64,000 bases of DNA from Bhargavaea changchunensis. GTDB lineage: Bacteria; Bacillota; Bacilli; Bacillales_A; Planococcaceae. The DNA is taken from positions 62,001 to 126,000 of the forward strand of contig NZ_JBHTCT010000038.1 of NCBI RefSeq assembly GCF_042665595.1, given 5' to 3'. The notes beneath the pieces were generated by a model, which saw only the letters and a list, made by a program, of their open reading frames with translations, was not told the DNA's origin and made no database searches. Shown piece after piece: positions 41,139 through 50,224 of the stretch; the first letter of the stretch is position 1, and each line of letters opens with the position of its first letter. Position numbers and translations under genes: made by a program.

Positions 41139-42053
41139 TCACACTCTGTCCTGTTCCTTGATCTGATCGATCGGGACGAACATTTCAATGTGGCGGTGGA
41201 GGTTCTCGAAGCGTGCCGGCAAGAGACCGCCGAATTCGCCGTCGAGGTTCAGCTGCACTTTCTCATCGGAAGTGACTTCAATCTTTGACGGTTTGGCATG
41301 GATGACGAGCGGGTCGTTCAGATGCTCGCCGCGGAGCGCCAGACTGACGACACGGATGAATTCATAGAGATTGCATTTTTTCAGGATGAACATGCTGAAC
41401 CGGCCGTCGTTGATGCTGGCGTTCGGTGCCAGTTTTTCAAAGCCGCCGACCGAGTTGGTGAGTCCGACAAGGAACAGCATTGCTTCGTCATCAAACACTT
41501 CACCGTCGTATTCGATCCGGACGCGTGATGCTTTGATGGAAGGGAGCATCTCGATGCCCTTCAGGTAGTAGGCAAGCTGCCCAAGAACGGTCTTGAGTTT
41601 GCTCGGCACCTCATAGGTGAGCTCGGTGATCTTGCCGCCGCCTGCGATGTTGATGAAGTGACGGTCGTTGACGATGCCGACGTCGACCGGGATCGTTTCA
41701 CCGGCGATGATGATATCGAGCGCATCGTCGATGTCCCGCGGGATATGGACGGCACGGGCAAAGTCATTGGTCGTCCCCATCGGGATCAATCCGAGCTTCG
41801 GCCGTTTTTCGTAGCCGCTGACACCCGCGACGACTTCGTTCAGCGTGCCGTCTCCGCCTACTGCAATGATGATGTCAAAGCCTCGCTCGACAGCGGCCTT
41901 GGCAGCTTCTGTCGCGTCACCTTCGCAGGTCGTGGCGTGGCAGGAGGTTTCATAGCCGGCCTCCTCCAGACGGACAAGCACTTCCGGAAGGTGCTTTCGG
42001 AAAATTTCGCGGCCTGACGTCGGGTTATAGATGATGCGTGCACGTTTGGTCAT
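41139..42053 (-). CDS. dgkB: Diacylglycerol kinase (lipid kinase family)
   Basis: A 304-residue soluble lipid kinase of the DgkB/YegS fold. RIIYNPTSG opens the nucleotide domain and GGDGT at 66-70 is the ATP-binding signature; a beta-sandwich lipid domain follows from about residue 130. DgkB phosphorylates diacylglycerol released during lipoteichoic acid synthesis, returning it to phospholipid synthesis. ATG 42053 follows GAGAGGA by 7 bases; a longer frame to 42128 lacks a site. Expected neighbour of gatB and rlmD in Bacillales; here separated from both. Confidence 0.93.
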   Translation of the reverse strand: MTKRARIIYNPTSGREIFRKHLPEVLVRLEEAGYETSCHATTCEGDATEAAKAAVERGFDIIIAVGGDGTLNEVVAGVSGYEKRPKLGLIPMGTTNDFARAVHIPRDIDDALDIIIAGETIPVDVGIVNDRHFINIAGGGKITELTYEVPSKLKTVLGQLAYYLKGIEMLPSIKASRVRIEYDGEVFDDEAMLFLVGLTNSVGGFEKLAPNASINDGRFSMFILKKCNLYEFIRVVSLALRGEHLNDPLVIHAKPSKIEVTSDEKVQLNLDGEFGGLLPARFENLHRHIEMFVPIDQIKEQDRV

Positions 42054-42118
42054 GGTTGTCCTCTCGCTTCTTGAGTACTTATATAGGATATGACGGCGGG
42101 TCCCGTCAAATGTTGCGG

Positions 42119-42152
42119 TGTCCACCAAAAAGAAGCCGGCGGTCGCCGACTC
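42119..42152 (-). terminator. Weak hairpin after the thioredoxin-fold gene
   Basis: Arms cggcg/cgccg on the minus strand followed by gcttcttttt. The stem is short, so termination is less certain. Confidence 0.45.
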
Positions 42153-42201
42153 CCCTTTCCTTCATCATATGCCTGTCCGGCTGAACGCGCAAGCCGTAAG
42201 T

Positions 42202-42771
42202 TCAGTCCTGTTTCTGAAGCGCCGTCATGAATGTGCGGCGGATATCTTCGTAAACCCACAGCCAATAGTCCGCATTGGTTGTGTACTCGACGTAGAGATT
42301 CTTGAACAGTTTCTTCTGCTTTTCCTCGAAGTCCGGAGCGTCCTTCGGAGGTAGTGTTTCGCGCTGCTCCATCACGTATTCCTGTACCTGTGGCGCACGC
42401 GGGCCCCACTTAGCCAGCACGTCCCCGTCCTTGTCCAAAAGGAGATAGACTGGGATCGATCGGCCGCCGTTCGTGAGCCAGCGGTCGATCAGTTCAGTGT
42501 CCGCGTCGCGGTAGGCGATGCGCGCCTCGATGCCGGCCGCTTCGACGATGTGCCGGAGAATCGGGTTGTTCATCATCGCATCCCCGCACCAGTCTTCAGT
42601 GATGACCAGAATATGCGGCTGCTTTTCCTTCAGGAGCCCGATGAGCTCATCGCCCTGCGGCAATTTAAAGCTTTCATATACTTTCTGGCTGTTTTCCTTA
42701 TGGGTCGTCATGCCCTCCATATAATCGGCGAGCGTTTTTCCTTCTTCATAGTATTGCTGTTCCGTTTTCAT
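42202..42771 (-). CDS. Thioredoxin-fold protein with WCGDA active site
   Basis: A 189-residue thioredoxin-fold protein. The active-site region reads VITEDWCGDAMMNNP: only Cys62 remains of the usual CxxC pair, the second position being Ala65. The cis-proline loop is SIPVYLLL. Proteins with a lone-cysteine E-D-W-C-G-D-A motif form a common Bacillales family of unknown role; it could act as a monothiol reductant, a thiol chaperone or in bacilliredoxin-like exchange. ATG 42771 is preceded by AGGAGGGG. Stands between sodC and dgkB. Confidence 0.85.
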   Translation of the reverse strand: MKTEQQYYEEGKTLADYMEGMTTHKENSQKVYESFKLPQGDELIGLLKEKQPHILVITEDWCGDAMMNNPILRHIVEAAGIEARIAYRDADTELIDRWLTNGGRSIPVYLLLDKDGDVLAKWGPRAPQVQEYVMEQRETLPPKDAPDFEEKQKKLFKNLYVEYTTNADYWLWVYEDIRRTFMTALQKQD

Positions 42772-42842
42772 CTGACATCCCCTCCTGAATCCAGTTTACT
42801 GAATTTCAGTCAAAGGGACCATCATTCAGTTTCAATATTGAA

Positions 42843-43460
42843 TCACTTCTGGATAACGCCGCAGGCGATCCGCTCACCGGCGTCCCCGGACGGCTGCGAG
42901 GTGTAATCATCCTCTCCGCCATGGATGACGAGCGCTGTGCCCTCTTCTGTGAACAGGGTATTGTCGGCATCTTCCTGCAGGGAGATCTGATCCGTGTCGA
43001 ACTCTACATTCGCCGTGCCGTCTTCACCAACTTCTATATTCTCGAAATCACCGGCATGAGGGCCGTTTTCGCTGTCCTTGCCGTGTTCAGTGCCGCCGGG
43101 GTTATAGTGGCCGCCGGCTGACTCAAAGTCGGGTGCTTCACAGCTTCCTTTCTCATGCACATGGAAAGCGTGTGTGCCGGCCGGAAGGTTTTCGACGGCC
43201 AGTTCCACATGGACGGTTCCTTCACCAAGATCACTGAACACCGCCTGACCCGCCGGTTGTCCTTCCACATCCTCCAACTGCACAAGAACATCCTCCGCCG
43301 GATTATGGCCGGTATCCTCCTGCACGGTTTCTGTTTTTTCGGTGTCCTCGGTGCCCGTGTCCGTTTCTCCATTGTCCGTCCCCTGGTCCTGTCCTCCGCA
43401 GCCGGCCAATACTGCCGCCAGCAATCCGCTTGCCATTCCTCCAACCCACAGCTTCTTCAT
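42843..43460 (-). CDS. sodC: Cu/Zn superoxide dismutase, lipoprotein
   Basis: A 205-residue lipoprotein: signal peptide with lipobox LAGC (Cys21), a Glu/Asp/Thr-rich linker (about 22-55), then the Cu/Zn SOD domain. Copper histidines are seen in HAFHVHEKG (two), GGHYNPGG and VIHGGEDD; the zinc-loop acid and the C-terminal RIACGVI are present. All four copper ligands are kept, unlike the YojM homologue of B. subtilis, so activity is likely. It dismutates superoxide outside the membrane. GGGAGAGGTG precedes the ATG. Confidence 0.92.
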   Translation of the reverse strand: MKKLWVGGMASGLLAAVLAGCGGQDQGTDNGETDTGTEDTEKTETVQEDTGHNPAEDVLVQLEDVEGQPAGQAVFSDLGEGTVHVELAVENLPAGTHAFHVHEKGSCEAPDFESAGGHYNPGGTEHGKDSENGPHAGDFENIEVGEDGTANVEFDTDQISLQEDADNTLFTEEGTALVIHGGEDDYTSQPSGDAGERIACGVIQK

Positions 43461-43631
43461 TTACACCTCTCCCTTCAAAAATACGCTCCCTCTTCTATTG
43501 ACCAAGAGGACATGAATAAACCGGGAGAGAAGGTCTGTTTATGTAACGTCAATAAAGGCCGGAAGTAACGATAGCTGTGATAAGTTCCCCGCTTCAAGAT
43601 AAAGACTAATAGATTTGACCCAATGGGCGGT

Positions 43632-43705
43632 GAATCCATATGCTGTCGTGAGTTTACATGTTGGTTGCCCGAGTCTGCATGTTCCGTCCCTGAGATTGCA
43701 CATTC
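43632..43705. repeat. Phased repeat array D, core GAGTNTRCATG, 21-bp pitch
   Basis: Three clear units start at 43650, 43671 and 43692 (GAGTTTACATG, GAGTCTGCATG, GAGATTGCACA), exactly 21 bases apart; a decayed unit (GAATCCATATG) lies at 43632. It occupies the 302-base gap between sodC and gatB. The remainder of the gap (43461-43631) is plain sequence that should hold the sodC promoter. Confidence 0.7.
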
Positions 43706-43730
43706 ACCACCACGCAACCCTATCCAAAGC

Positions 43731-43757
43731 AAAAAGACCGCCCAAAAGGACGGTCTC
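43731..43757 (-). terminator. Terminator after gatB
   Basis: Minus-strand hairpin with arms agaccg and cggtct and an inner tcc/ggg pairing, then a T run tttttgcttt. Confidence 0.85.
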
Positions 43758-43762
43758 CGAAA

Positions 43763-45193
43763 TCAGCGTTTGCGGATTTCCTGGTTGATGAGTTTGTTGA
43801 CGAGCGGCGGGTTCGCCTGGCCTTTCGTCGCTTTCATGACCTGGCCGACGAGGAAGCCGACGGCACGGTCTTTCCCTTCCTTGAAGTCGTCGATCGACTG
43901 CTGGTTATTATCCAGCACTTCGGTGACGACTTTCAGGAGTTCGCCTTCGTCGGAGATCTGGACGAGGCCCTTCTCCTTGACGATCTTCTCCGCGTCGCCG
44001 CCGTTGTCGGCGAGTTCTTTGAACACTTTCTTCGCGATCTTCGAGGAGATCGTGCCTTCCTCGATGAGCTTGATCATGCCCGCGAGGTTGTTCGGCGTGA
44101 GGCCGGTGTCGGAAAGCTCTTTCTGGTTCGTGTTCATGTAGGCGGAAACCTCGCCCATGAGCCAGTTGGAAGCCAGCTTCGCGTCAGCGCCGGCCTGGAC
44201 CGTCGCGTCGAAGAAGTCGGACATGTCCTTTGTGAGCGTCAGGACCATCGCGTCGTATGCCGGGAGGCCAAGTTCGCTCACGTAGCGCTCTTTCCGGGCA
44301 TCCGGAAGTTCCGGAATTTCTGCACGGATGCGCTCCATCCACTCATCGTCGATGGACAGGTCGGTAAGGTCCGGTTCCGGGAAGTAGCGGTAGTCGTCGG
44401 AGCCTTCCTTGACACGCATGAGGATCGTCTTGCCGGTGGACTCGTCGAACCGGCGGGTCTCCTGTTCAATGATGCCACCTGCAAGCAGCACTTCCGCCTG
44501 GCGCTTCTGTTCGTGCTCGAGGCCCCTGCGGACGAAGTTGAAGGAGTTCAGGTTCTTCAGCTCGGCTTTCGTGCCGAACTCTTCCTGGCCATAAGGACGC
44601 AGCGAGATGTTGGCGTCACAGCGAAGAGAGCCTTCTTCCATCTTCACGTCGGAAACGCCCGTGTACTGGACGATCGATTTCAGCTTTTCAAGATACGCGT
44701 AAGCCTCTTCCGGCGTGCGGATGTCCGGCTCGGAAACGATCTCGATCAGCGGCGTGCCCTGGCGGTTGTAGTCGACGAGGGAGTAGCCTTTGTCGGTGTG
44801 GTTCAGCTTGCCCGCATCTTCTTCGAGGTGGAGGCGCGTGATGCCGATGCGCTTTTTCTTGCCCTCGACCTCAATCTCGATCCAGCCGTGCTCGCCGATC
44901 GGCTTGTCGAACTGGGAGATCTGGTAAGCTTTCGGGTTGTCCGGATAGAAGTAGTTCTTCCGGTCAAACTTCGTCTCCTGATTGATCTCGCAGTTCAGGG
45001 CCATCGCGGCCTTCATGGCGAACTCGACAGCGCGCTTATTGAGCACCGGGAGAACGCCCGGATAGCCGAGGTCGATGACATGTGTATTGGTGTTCGGTCC
45101 CGCGCCGAAATGGTTCGGAGCCGGGGAGAAAATCTTCGAGTCTGTTTTCAGTTCAACGTGGACTTCAAGTCCGATGACGGTTTCAAAGTTCAT
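43763..45193 (-). CDS. gatB: Asp-tRNA(Asn)/Glu-tRNA(Gln) amidotransferase subunit B
   Basis: A 476-residue GatB. The start NFETVIGLEVHVELKTDSK is diagnostic; the amidotransferase domain is followed by the helical and YqeY-like tail that binds tRNA. With GatC and GatA it turns misacylated Glu-tRNA(Gln) or Asp-tRNA(Asn) into the correct amide. The ATG overlaps the gatA stop (ATGA). Last gene of the gatCAB set. Confidence 0.97.
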   Translation of the reverse strand: MNFETVIGLEVHVELKTDSKIFSPAPNHFGAGPNTNTHVIDLGYPGVLPVLNKRAVEFAMKAAMALNCEINQETKFDRKNYFYPDNPKAYQISQFDKPIGEHGWIEIEVEGKKKRIGITRLHLEEDAGKLNHTDKGYSLVDYNRQGTPLIEIVSEPDIRTPEEAYAYLEKLKSIVQYTGVSDVKMEEGSLRCDANISLRPYGQEEFGTKAELKNLNSFNFVRRGLEHEQKRQAEVLLAGGIIEQETRRFDESTGKTILMRVKEGSDDYRYFPEPDLTDLSIDDEWMERIRAEIPELPDARKERYVSELGLPAYDAMVLTLTKDMSDFFDATVQAGADAKLASNWLMGEVSAYMNTNQKELSDTGLTPNNLAGMIKLIEEGTISSKIAKKVFKELADNGGDAEKIVKEKGLVQISDEGELLKVVTEVLDNNQQSIDDFKEGKDRAVGFLVGQVMKATKGQANPPLVNKLINQEIRKR

Positions 45194-46659
45194 TGTTCCA
45201 ATCCCTCCCGAATTTCCGGCATCCGCTTGTGGAAGTCGGTCGACTGCTCGAACGCGTGAGCGACACGGTAGACGGTCGACTCGTCAAAGTGGCGGCCGAT
45301 GATCTGGAGGCCGAGCGGCAGGCCATTATCGAATCCGCAAGGGACCGAAATCGCCGGTACGCCGGCAAGGTTGACCGGAATCGTCAGGATGTCGTTCGCG
45401 TACATCGTGAGCGGATCGTCGATCTGTTCACCGAGCTTGAACGCAGGGGTCGGCGAAGTCGGGCCGATGACGACGTCGTACTTCTCGAATGCGTTCGTGA
45501 AGTCGTCGCGCACGAGTGTGCGGACCTTCTGTGCCTTTTTGTAGTAGGCGTCGTAGAAGCCGGAGCTGAGGGCGAATGTGCCGAGCATGATCCGGGTTTT
45601 GACTTCGTCGCCGAAGCCTTCGGAACGGGTCTGCTTGTAGAGGTCTTCCAGGTTCTCGATGCCTTCCGCGCGGTATCCGTAGCGGATGCCGTCAAAACGT
45701 GCCAGGTTCGAGGATGCTTCGGAAGAGCTCAGCAGGTAGTAGGCAGGAAGCGCGTACTTCGTATGAGGCAGCGACACTTCCTCCACTTCCGCACCAAGCG
45801 ATTCCAGAACTTTGATGGCGTCTTTGACCGCGTTGCGGGACGCTTCCCCGACGCCTTCACCGAGGTACTCTGAAGCGATGCCGATCTTGAGGCCTTTGAT
45901 GTCGCCAGTCAGTGCCGATGCAAAGTCCGGCACGTCGATATCGAACGACGTGGAGTCAAACGGGTCATGGCCGGAGATCGCGGACAGCAGGAATGCGTTG
46001 TCCTCGACCGTGCGTGTGATCGGGCCGATCTGGTCAAGAGATGAAGCGAACGCGACCAGGCCGTAGCGCGATACGCGGCCGTATGTCGGCTTCATGCCGA
46101 CGACGCCGCAGTAGGCCGCCGGCTGGCGGATGGAACCGCCTGTGTCGGTGCCGAGCGTGAACGGCACTTCGCCTGCTGCAACCGCAGCGGCGGAGCCGCC
46201 GGACGAGCCGCCCGGGACATAGTCAAGATTCCAAGGGTTCGCCGTCTTTTTGTAATACGAGGTCTCGGTAGAGCCGCCCATTGCGAATTCGTCCATGTTC
46301 ACCTTGCCGACTGTGATCAGGCCTGCATCATCAAGCTTTTTCGCAGCCGTCGCATGGTAGATCGGGTCAAAACCGCCGAGCATGCGGCTCGCGCACGTCG
46401 TCTCGAGGCCTTCTGTCACGATGTTGTCTTTCACGCCGACCGGCAGGCCGTGAAGCGGGCCGCGCTGGTCCGCCGGCGTGTTGTCGAGCTCGGCGGCACG
46501 CGCCTTTGCCTGCTCTTCATTGAGCGCAAGGAAGGCCTTGACGTCGCCGTCGACTTTGCCGATGCGGCGGAACGCCTCGTCCGTCAGTTCGACGGCGGAC
46601 ACTTCCTTGCTATGTAGGAGCTGCTGGAGCTCTTTAGCGGAATGATTGAATAGCGTCAT
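45190..46659 (-). CDS. gatA: Asp-tRNA(Asn)/Glu-tRNA(Gln) amidotransferase subunit A
   Basis: A 489-residue amidase-signature enzyme. The Ser-cisSer-Lys triad is seen in the GVKDNIVTEG and TDTGGSIRQPA stretches with the glycine-serine-rich PGGSSGGSAAAVAAGE loop. It releases ammonia from glutamine and channels it to GatB. AGGAGG lies about 12 bases before the ATG. Overlaps gatB by four bases. Confidence 0.97.
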   Translation of the reverse strand: MTLFNHSAKELQQLLHSKEVSAVELTDEAFRRIGKVDGDVKAFLALNEEQAKARAAELDNTPADQRGPLHGLPVGVKDNIVTEGLETTCASRMLGGFDPIYHATAAKKLDDAGLITVGKVNMDEFAMGGSTETSYYKKTANPWNLDYVPGGSSGGSAAAVAAGEVPFTLGTDTGGSIRQPAAYCGVVGMKPTYGRVSRYGLVAFASSLDQIGPITRTVEDNAFLLSAISGHDPFDSTSFDIDVPDFASALTGDIKGLKIGIASEYLGEGVGEASRNAVKDAIKVLESLGAEVEEVSLPHTKYALPAYYLLSSSEASSNLARFDGIRYGYRAEGIENLEDLYKQTRSEGFGDEVKTRIMLGTFALSSGFYDAYYKKAQKVRTLVRDDFTNAFEKYDVVIGPTSPTPAFKLGEQIDDPLTMYANDILTIPVNLAGVPAISVPCGFDNGLPLGLQIIGRHFDESTVYRVAHAFEQSTDFHKRMPEIREGLEQ

Positions 46660-46683
46660 CTTTCTGTTTTCCTCCTCTGTCCG

Positions 46684-46974
46684 TCAGCCCAGGATGGACG
46701 GCACTTTGACCATGCCATCTTCATGCTCGGGTACGTTTTTCAGCATCAGGTCGCGGTCGAGCCCTTTGGACGGCTTGTCCTCCCGGAGCACATTCACGAG
46801 CGGTACCGGGTGTGTCGTCGGTTCGACGCCCGATGTGTCCACTTCGTTCAACTGCTCGGCAAACTCGATGATCGATGCAAGTTTTTCGGTGTAATGTTCC
46901 GCTTCTTCCTCGGTGATGGCGAGCCGTGCGAGATTCGCGACGTGCTTCACCTGATCCTTTGTGATCACTGCCAT
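46684..46974 (-). CDS. gatC: Asp-tRNA(Asn)/Glu-tRNA(Gln) amidotransferase subunit C
   Basis: A 96-residue GatC, with the typical ITKDQVKHVANLARL start and NVLREDK belt region that wraps GatA and GatB. It helps fold GatA and holds the complex. ATG 46974 follows GGAGGAG by 7 bases; a slightly longer frame overlaps that site. Begins the gatCAB group, 69 bases after camS. Confidence 0.96.
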   Translation of the reverse strand: MAVITKDQVKHVANLARLAITEEEAEHYTEKLASIIEFAEQLNEVDTSGVEPTTHPVPLVNVLREDKPSKGLDRDLMLKNVPEHEDGMVKVPSILG

Positions 46975-47043
46975 AACTGTCTCCTCCAATCGTGCAAAAT
47001 ATCCTCTGTCTCTGCCTCCGCTATCATATCACGAAAGCCATCA

Positions 47044-48135
47044 TCAGTTATGATAAATATGGGTGTACGGCTCGGCTTCCCCGCGCTTCTTCACGATGAG
47101 CGCTTCCGGTCCTTTCGTCGAGGTGATGCTCACCTCCACATGAATATCCGGGAAGTGATCCACGAGCAGCCCGGTCAGGTATTGGGTGAAGCCGATGATT
47201 TCCGCATTGCCGTAGAACTCGATCGGAACGTCGATGTCGAGCGAGGCAATTTGTCCATCCTTATAGAAGCCTGTGCCGATGACGTTGACGAAGGATGAAA
47301 AGTACTTCTCGACATCCTGCTTGAGATTCCGGAAGCCCGTGTCGACGTCCCGGTAGCGATCCTCGCTGGAGCTTGTCGGGAACAGCACATATTCCTCATT
47401 GACAGAGTCCCATCCCGACAGCACGTCCTTGCCCTTTTCCGCCACCCCTGTGGCAAAATAGTTCCCCGGAACGATATCGTCTTTCGGGCTCTGCCTGAAC
47501 AGGCCGATGATAATCGGCACTTCCTGCAAACCTTCGATGCCCCGCATGCGCTTGACGATCTGTGCAGCGGCTTTTTTGCCGTTTTCCTCGACCTGTGCGG
47601 CAGAAAGCTTGTCGCCGGTAACGGTATTCACCGTATTCAGCGCGATTGCGAGCGAGACTCCCTCAAGGCGGATCTTGTCCTCCGCCGTGCGTTTCAGGTA
47701 GTTCTGCTCAAGGATATGGGCGATGTAACGCGGGGATTCATTGCCCGCCGGGTTCAGGCCTTCAGGATTATTTTCTTCATCCTTGCCGCCCAGCCAGGAA
47801 AGGATGGTTTCCTGGTCGAGGTACTGGCCTTCCTGGTAATAGTATTCGTCAGTCGGGAAGTGCTGCCGTGACAGGCGCATCAGCCCGCCCTCGACTTCCG
47901 CGATATTGTACTGCGAGTTCAGCATGCTCACGACAAGGCCGTATGATGCGCTTTTCTTATAAGGCAGGAGCATCCGGTAGTATTCTTCCTCCAGCTGGTG
48001 GGTCGGAATGATGACCCGCGTCTCCTGCTCCTCTTTTGCCTGGTCCGTTGCCTCTTCCGGCTGGTCGCTCTTCGGCATGCAGCCGGAAAGCAGCAGCGCG
48101 GCGATGGCGGCCGCGGTGATTGTCTTGATCTTCAC
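47044..48135 (-). CDS. camS: CamS-family lipoprotein (sex pheromone precursor family)
   Basis: A 363-residue lipoprotein: signal peptide with lipobox LLSGC (Cys19), a short acidic linker, then the CamS domain. In staphylococci and enterococci the signal peptide of this family is the source of a sex pheromone peptide; the mature protein's job is unknown. The gene is the usual neighbour of ligA in Bacillales (YerH in B. subtilis). Start GTG 48135 with AAAGGGGA upstream. 19 bases after ligA. Confidence 0.92.
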   Translation of the reverse strand: MKIKTITAAAIAALLLSGCMPKSDQPEEATDQAKEEQETRVIIPTHQLEEEYYRMLLPYKKSASYGLVVSMLNSQYNIAEVEGGLMRLSRQHFPTDEYYYQEGQYLDQETILSWLGGKDEENNPEGLNPAGNESPRYIAHILEQNYLKRTAEDKIRLEGVSLAIALNTVNTVTGDKLSAAQVEENGKKAAAQIVKRMRGIEGLQEVPIIIGLFRQSPKDDIVPGNYFATGVAEKGKDVLSGWDSVNEEYVLFPTSSSEDRYRDVDTGFRNLKQDVEKYFSSFVNVIGTGFYKDGQIASLDIDVPIEFYGNAEIIGFTQYLTGLLVDHFPDIHVEVSITSTKGPEALIVKKRGEAEPYTHIYHN

Positions 48136-48154
48136 TGGTGCAGATCCCCTTTGG

Positions 48155-50158
48155 TCACTGAATTGCTTCGATGAGTGCCGCCTCGTCCCATACTTCGATG
48201 CCGAGGTCTTCCGCCTTCTGGAGCTTCGATCCGGCGTCTTCCCCTGCCACGACGAGGTCGGTCTTTTTGCTGACGCTGCCGGTCACTTTCGCCCCCAGAG
48301 ACTCGAGTGCCGACTTCGCCTCGCTCCGGGAAAACTGTTCGAGCTTGCCCGTAAGGACTACCGTCTTGCCCGCGAGCAGTCCGTCTTCCGGGATGTCCTG
48401 CTTTCGTGGGCCGTTATAGACGGTATTGACGCCAGCCGCCGTGAGCTTGCCGAGCACTTTCTGCACGTCTTCATTGTCGAAGTAAGTCACAACGGAGTCC
48501 GCCACTTTCTCCCCGATTTCGTGGATGGTGGTCAGTTGTTCTTCCGTCGCTTCCTTTAGCGCATCGAGCGTGCCGAATTCCAGGGCGAGAATTTGCGCTG
48601 CCTTTTGCCCGACATGGCGGATGCCGAGGCCGAACAGCAGCTTCTCCAGCGAGTTTTCCTTTGAACGGGTGATGGCCGACACAAGGTTCGATGCGGACTT
48701 CTCGCCCATCCGCTCAAGTTCCATCAGCTGTTCTTCGGTCAGGCTGTAGAGGTCTGACGCATCCCGGATCAGGCCTTCATTGAACAGCTGGGCGACGACT
48801 TTCTCGCCGAGGCCTTCGATGTTCATGGCATTGCGCGAGACAAAGTGAATGACCGATTCCTGCAATTGTGCCGGACATTGCGGGTTCACACAGCGCAGTG
48901 CGACTTCGTCTTCAAGATGGACGAGTTCGCTACCGCAGGCCGGGCATTCCGTCGGCATGCGGTATTCTTCTTCATCGCCGTCGCGCTGGTCGGCAAGCGA
49001 CATGACGATTTCCGGGATGATGTCCCCTGCTTTCCTGATGACGACTTGGTCGCCGATCCGGATATCCTTCTCACGGATCAGGTCACCGTTGTGAAGCGAC
49101 GCACGTGCGACGGTCGTCCCCGCGACGCGCACCGGCTCCAGGATCGCAGTCGGCGTGACGGCACCCGTCCGGCCGACAGTCAGCTCGATATCGAGGAGCG
49201 TAGTCACGACTTCTTCCGCCGGAAACTTGTAGGCTGTTGCCCACCTCGGACTCTTGGCCGTGAAGCCAAGGTCTTCCTGCCGGGAAAAACTGTCCACTTT
49301 GATGACGATGCCGTCGATCTCATAGGAGAGATCCTGCCGGCGGTCCTGCCACGATTCGATATAGGCGATGACTTCATCGATATCCTGGCAGCGGCGGCGT
49401 TCAGGGTTTGTCCGGAAGCCGAGCCGGTCCAGGTAGTCGAGCGCCTCGGAGTGGGCATCAAGCCCATAAGCCGCGCCTTCCCCGCCAATACCGTACATGA
49501 AGACGGAGAGGTTGCGCTTGGCGGCGATTTTCGGGTCAAGCTGACGGAGAGAACCGGCTGCCGCGTTCCGCGGGTTCGCGAATACGTCCAGCCCTTCTTC
49601 CTCGCGGTGTTCGTTCAGCTTCATGAAGCTCTTTTTCGGCATGTACGCTTCCCCGCGTGCCTCGATCGTGACGTCCTCACTGAGCTTCAATGGAATGGCA
49701 CGGATCGTGCGGAGGTTCGTCGTGATGTCCTCACCGACCGTCCCGTCACCGCGGGTCGCACCCTGTTTGAATCGACCGTTCTCGTATTTCAGAGAAATGG
49801 CCAATCCGTCGATCTTCAGCTCACACACATAGGTGACGTCCCCCGCATCCGCCCGCACACGGCGGTCAAATTCACGGATGTCCTCTTCGTTGAAGACGTT
49901 GGAAAGACTCAGCATCGGCGTATCATGGACGACTTTGGTGAAGCCCGGGAGCACTTCTCCGCCGACACGCTGCGTCGGGGAGTCCGGCATGATGAGGTCC
50001 GGATGGCGTTCCTCGAGGTCGATGAGCTCACGCATCCGTGCATCGTACTCCGAATCGGGCACGAGCGGCTTATCAAGGACGTAATAGGCGTGCCCATATT
50101 CATTGAGGAGCTTGTGCAGCTCCTTTACACGCTGTTCAAGTTGAAGTTGATCTTCCAT
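48155..50158 (-). CDS. ligA: NAD-dependent DNA ligase
   Basis: A 667-residue LigA. The adenylation lysine is Lys115 in CELKIDGLA; then OB fold, four-cysteine zinc finger (CPACGSELV...CVNPQC), helix-hairpin-helix repeats and a C-terminal BRCT domain (about 590-667). It seals nicks in replication and repair using NAD. ATG 50158 is chosen since GGAGGG lies 7 bases upstream; a longer frame would enter the repeat array. Between it and pcrA lies phased array E. Confidence 0.96.
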   Translation of the reverse strand: MEDQLQLEQRVKELHKLLNEYGHAYYVLDKPLVPDSEYDARMRELIDLEERHPDLIMPDSPTQRVGGEVLPGFTKVVHDTPMLSLSNVFNEEDIREFDRRVRADAGDVTYVCELKIDGLAISLKYENGRFKQGATRGDGTVGEDITTNLRTIRAIPLKLSEDVTIEARGEAYMPKKSFMKLNEHREEEGLDVFANPRNAAAGSLRQLDPKIAAKRNLSVFMYGIGGEGAAYGLDAHSEALDYLDRLGFRTNPERRRCQDIDEVIAYIESWQDRRQDLSYEIDGIVIKVDSFSRQEDLGFTAKSPRWATAYKFPAEEVVTTLLDIELTVGRTGAVTPTAILEPVRVAGTTVARASLHNGDLIREKDIRIGDQVVIRKAGDIIPEIVMSLADQRDGDEEEYRMPTECPACGSELVHLEDEVALRCVNPQCPAQLQESVIHFVSRNAMNIEGLGEKVVAQLFNEGLIRDASDLYSLTEEQLMELERMGEKSASNLVSAITRSKENSLEKLLFGLGIRHVGQKAAQILALEFGTLDALKEATEEQLTTIHEIGEKVADSVVTYFDNEDVQKVLGKLTAAGVNTVYNGPRKQDIPEDGLLAGKTVVLTGKLEQFSRSEAKSALESLGAKVTGSVSKKTDLVVAGEDAGSKLQKAEDLGIEVWDEAALIEAIQ

Positions 50159-50224
50159 AACGGATCCCTCCGGCTCGACGATATATGAAATCAATTTGAT
50201 GTTGGATATGGGTTGGCGAGGCAA

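Noticed and set aside
48845..50188. 447-codon open frame opposite ligA
   Set aside because: Antisense shadow of a conserved essential gene; composition typical of reverse reading.
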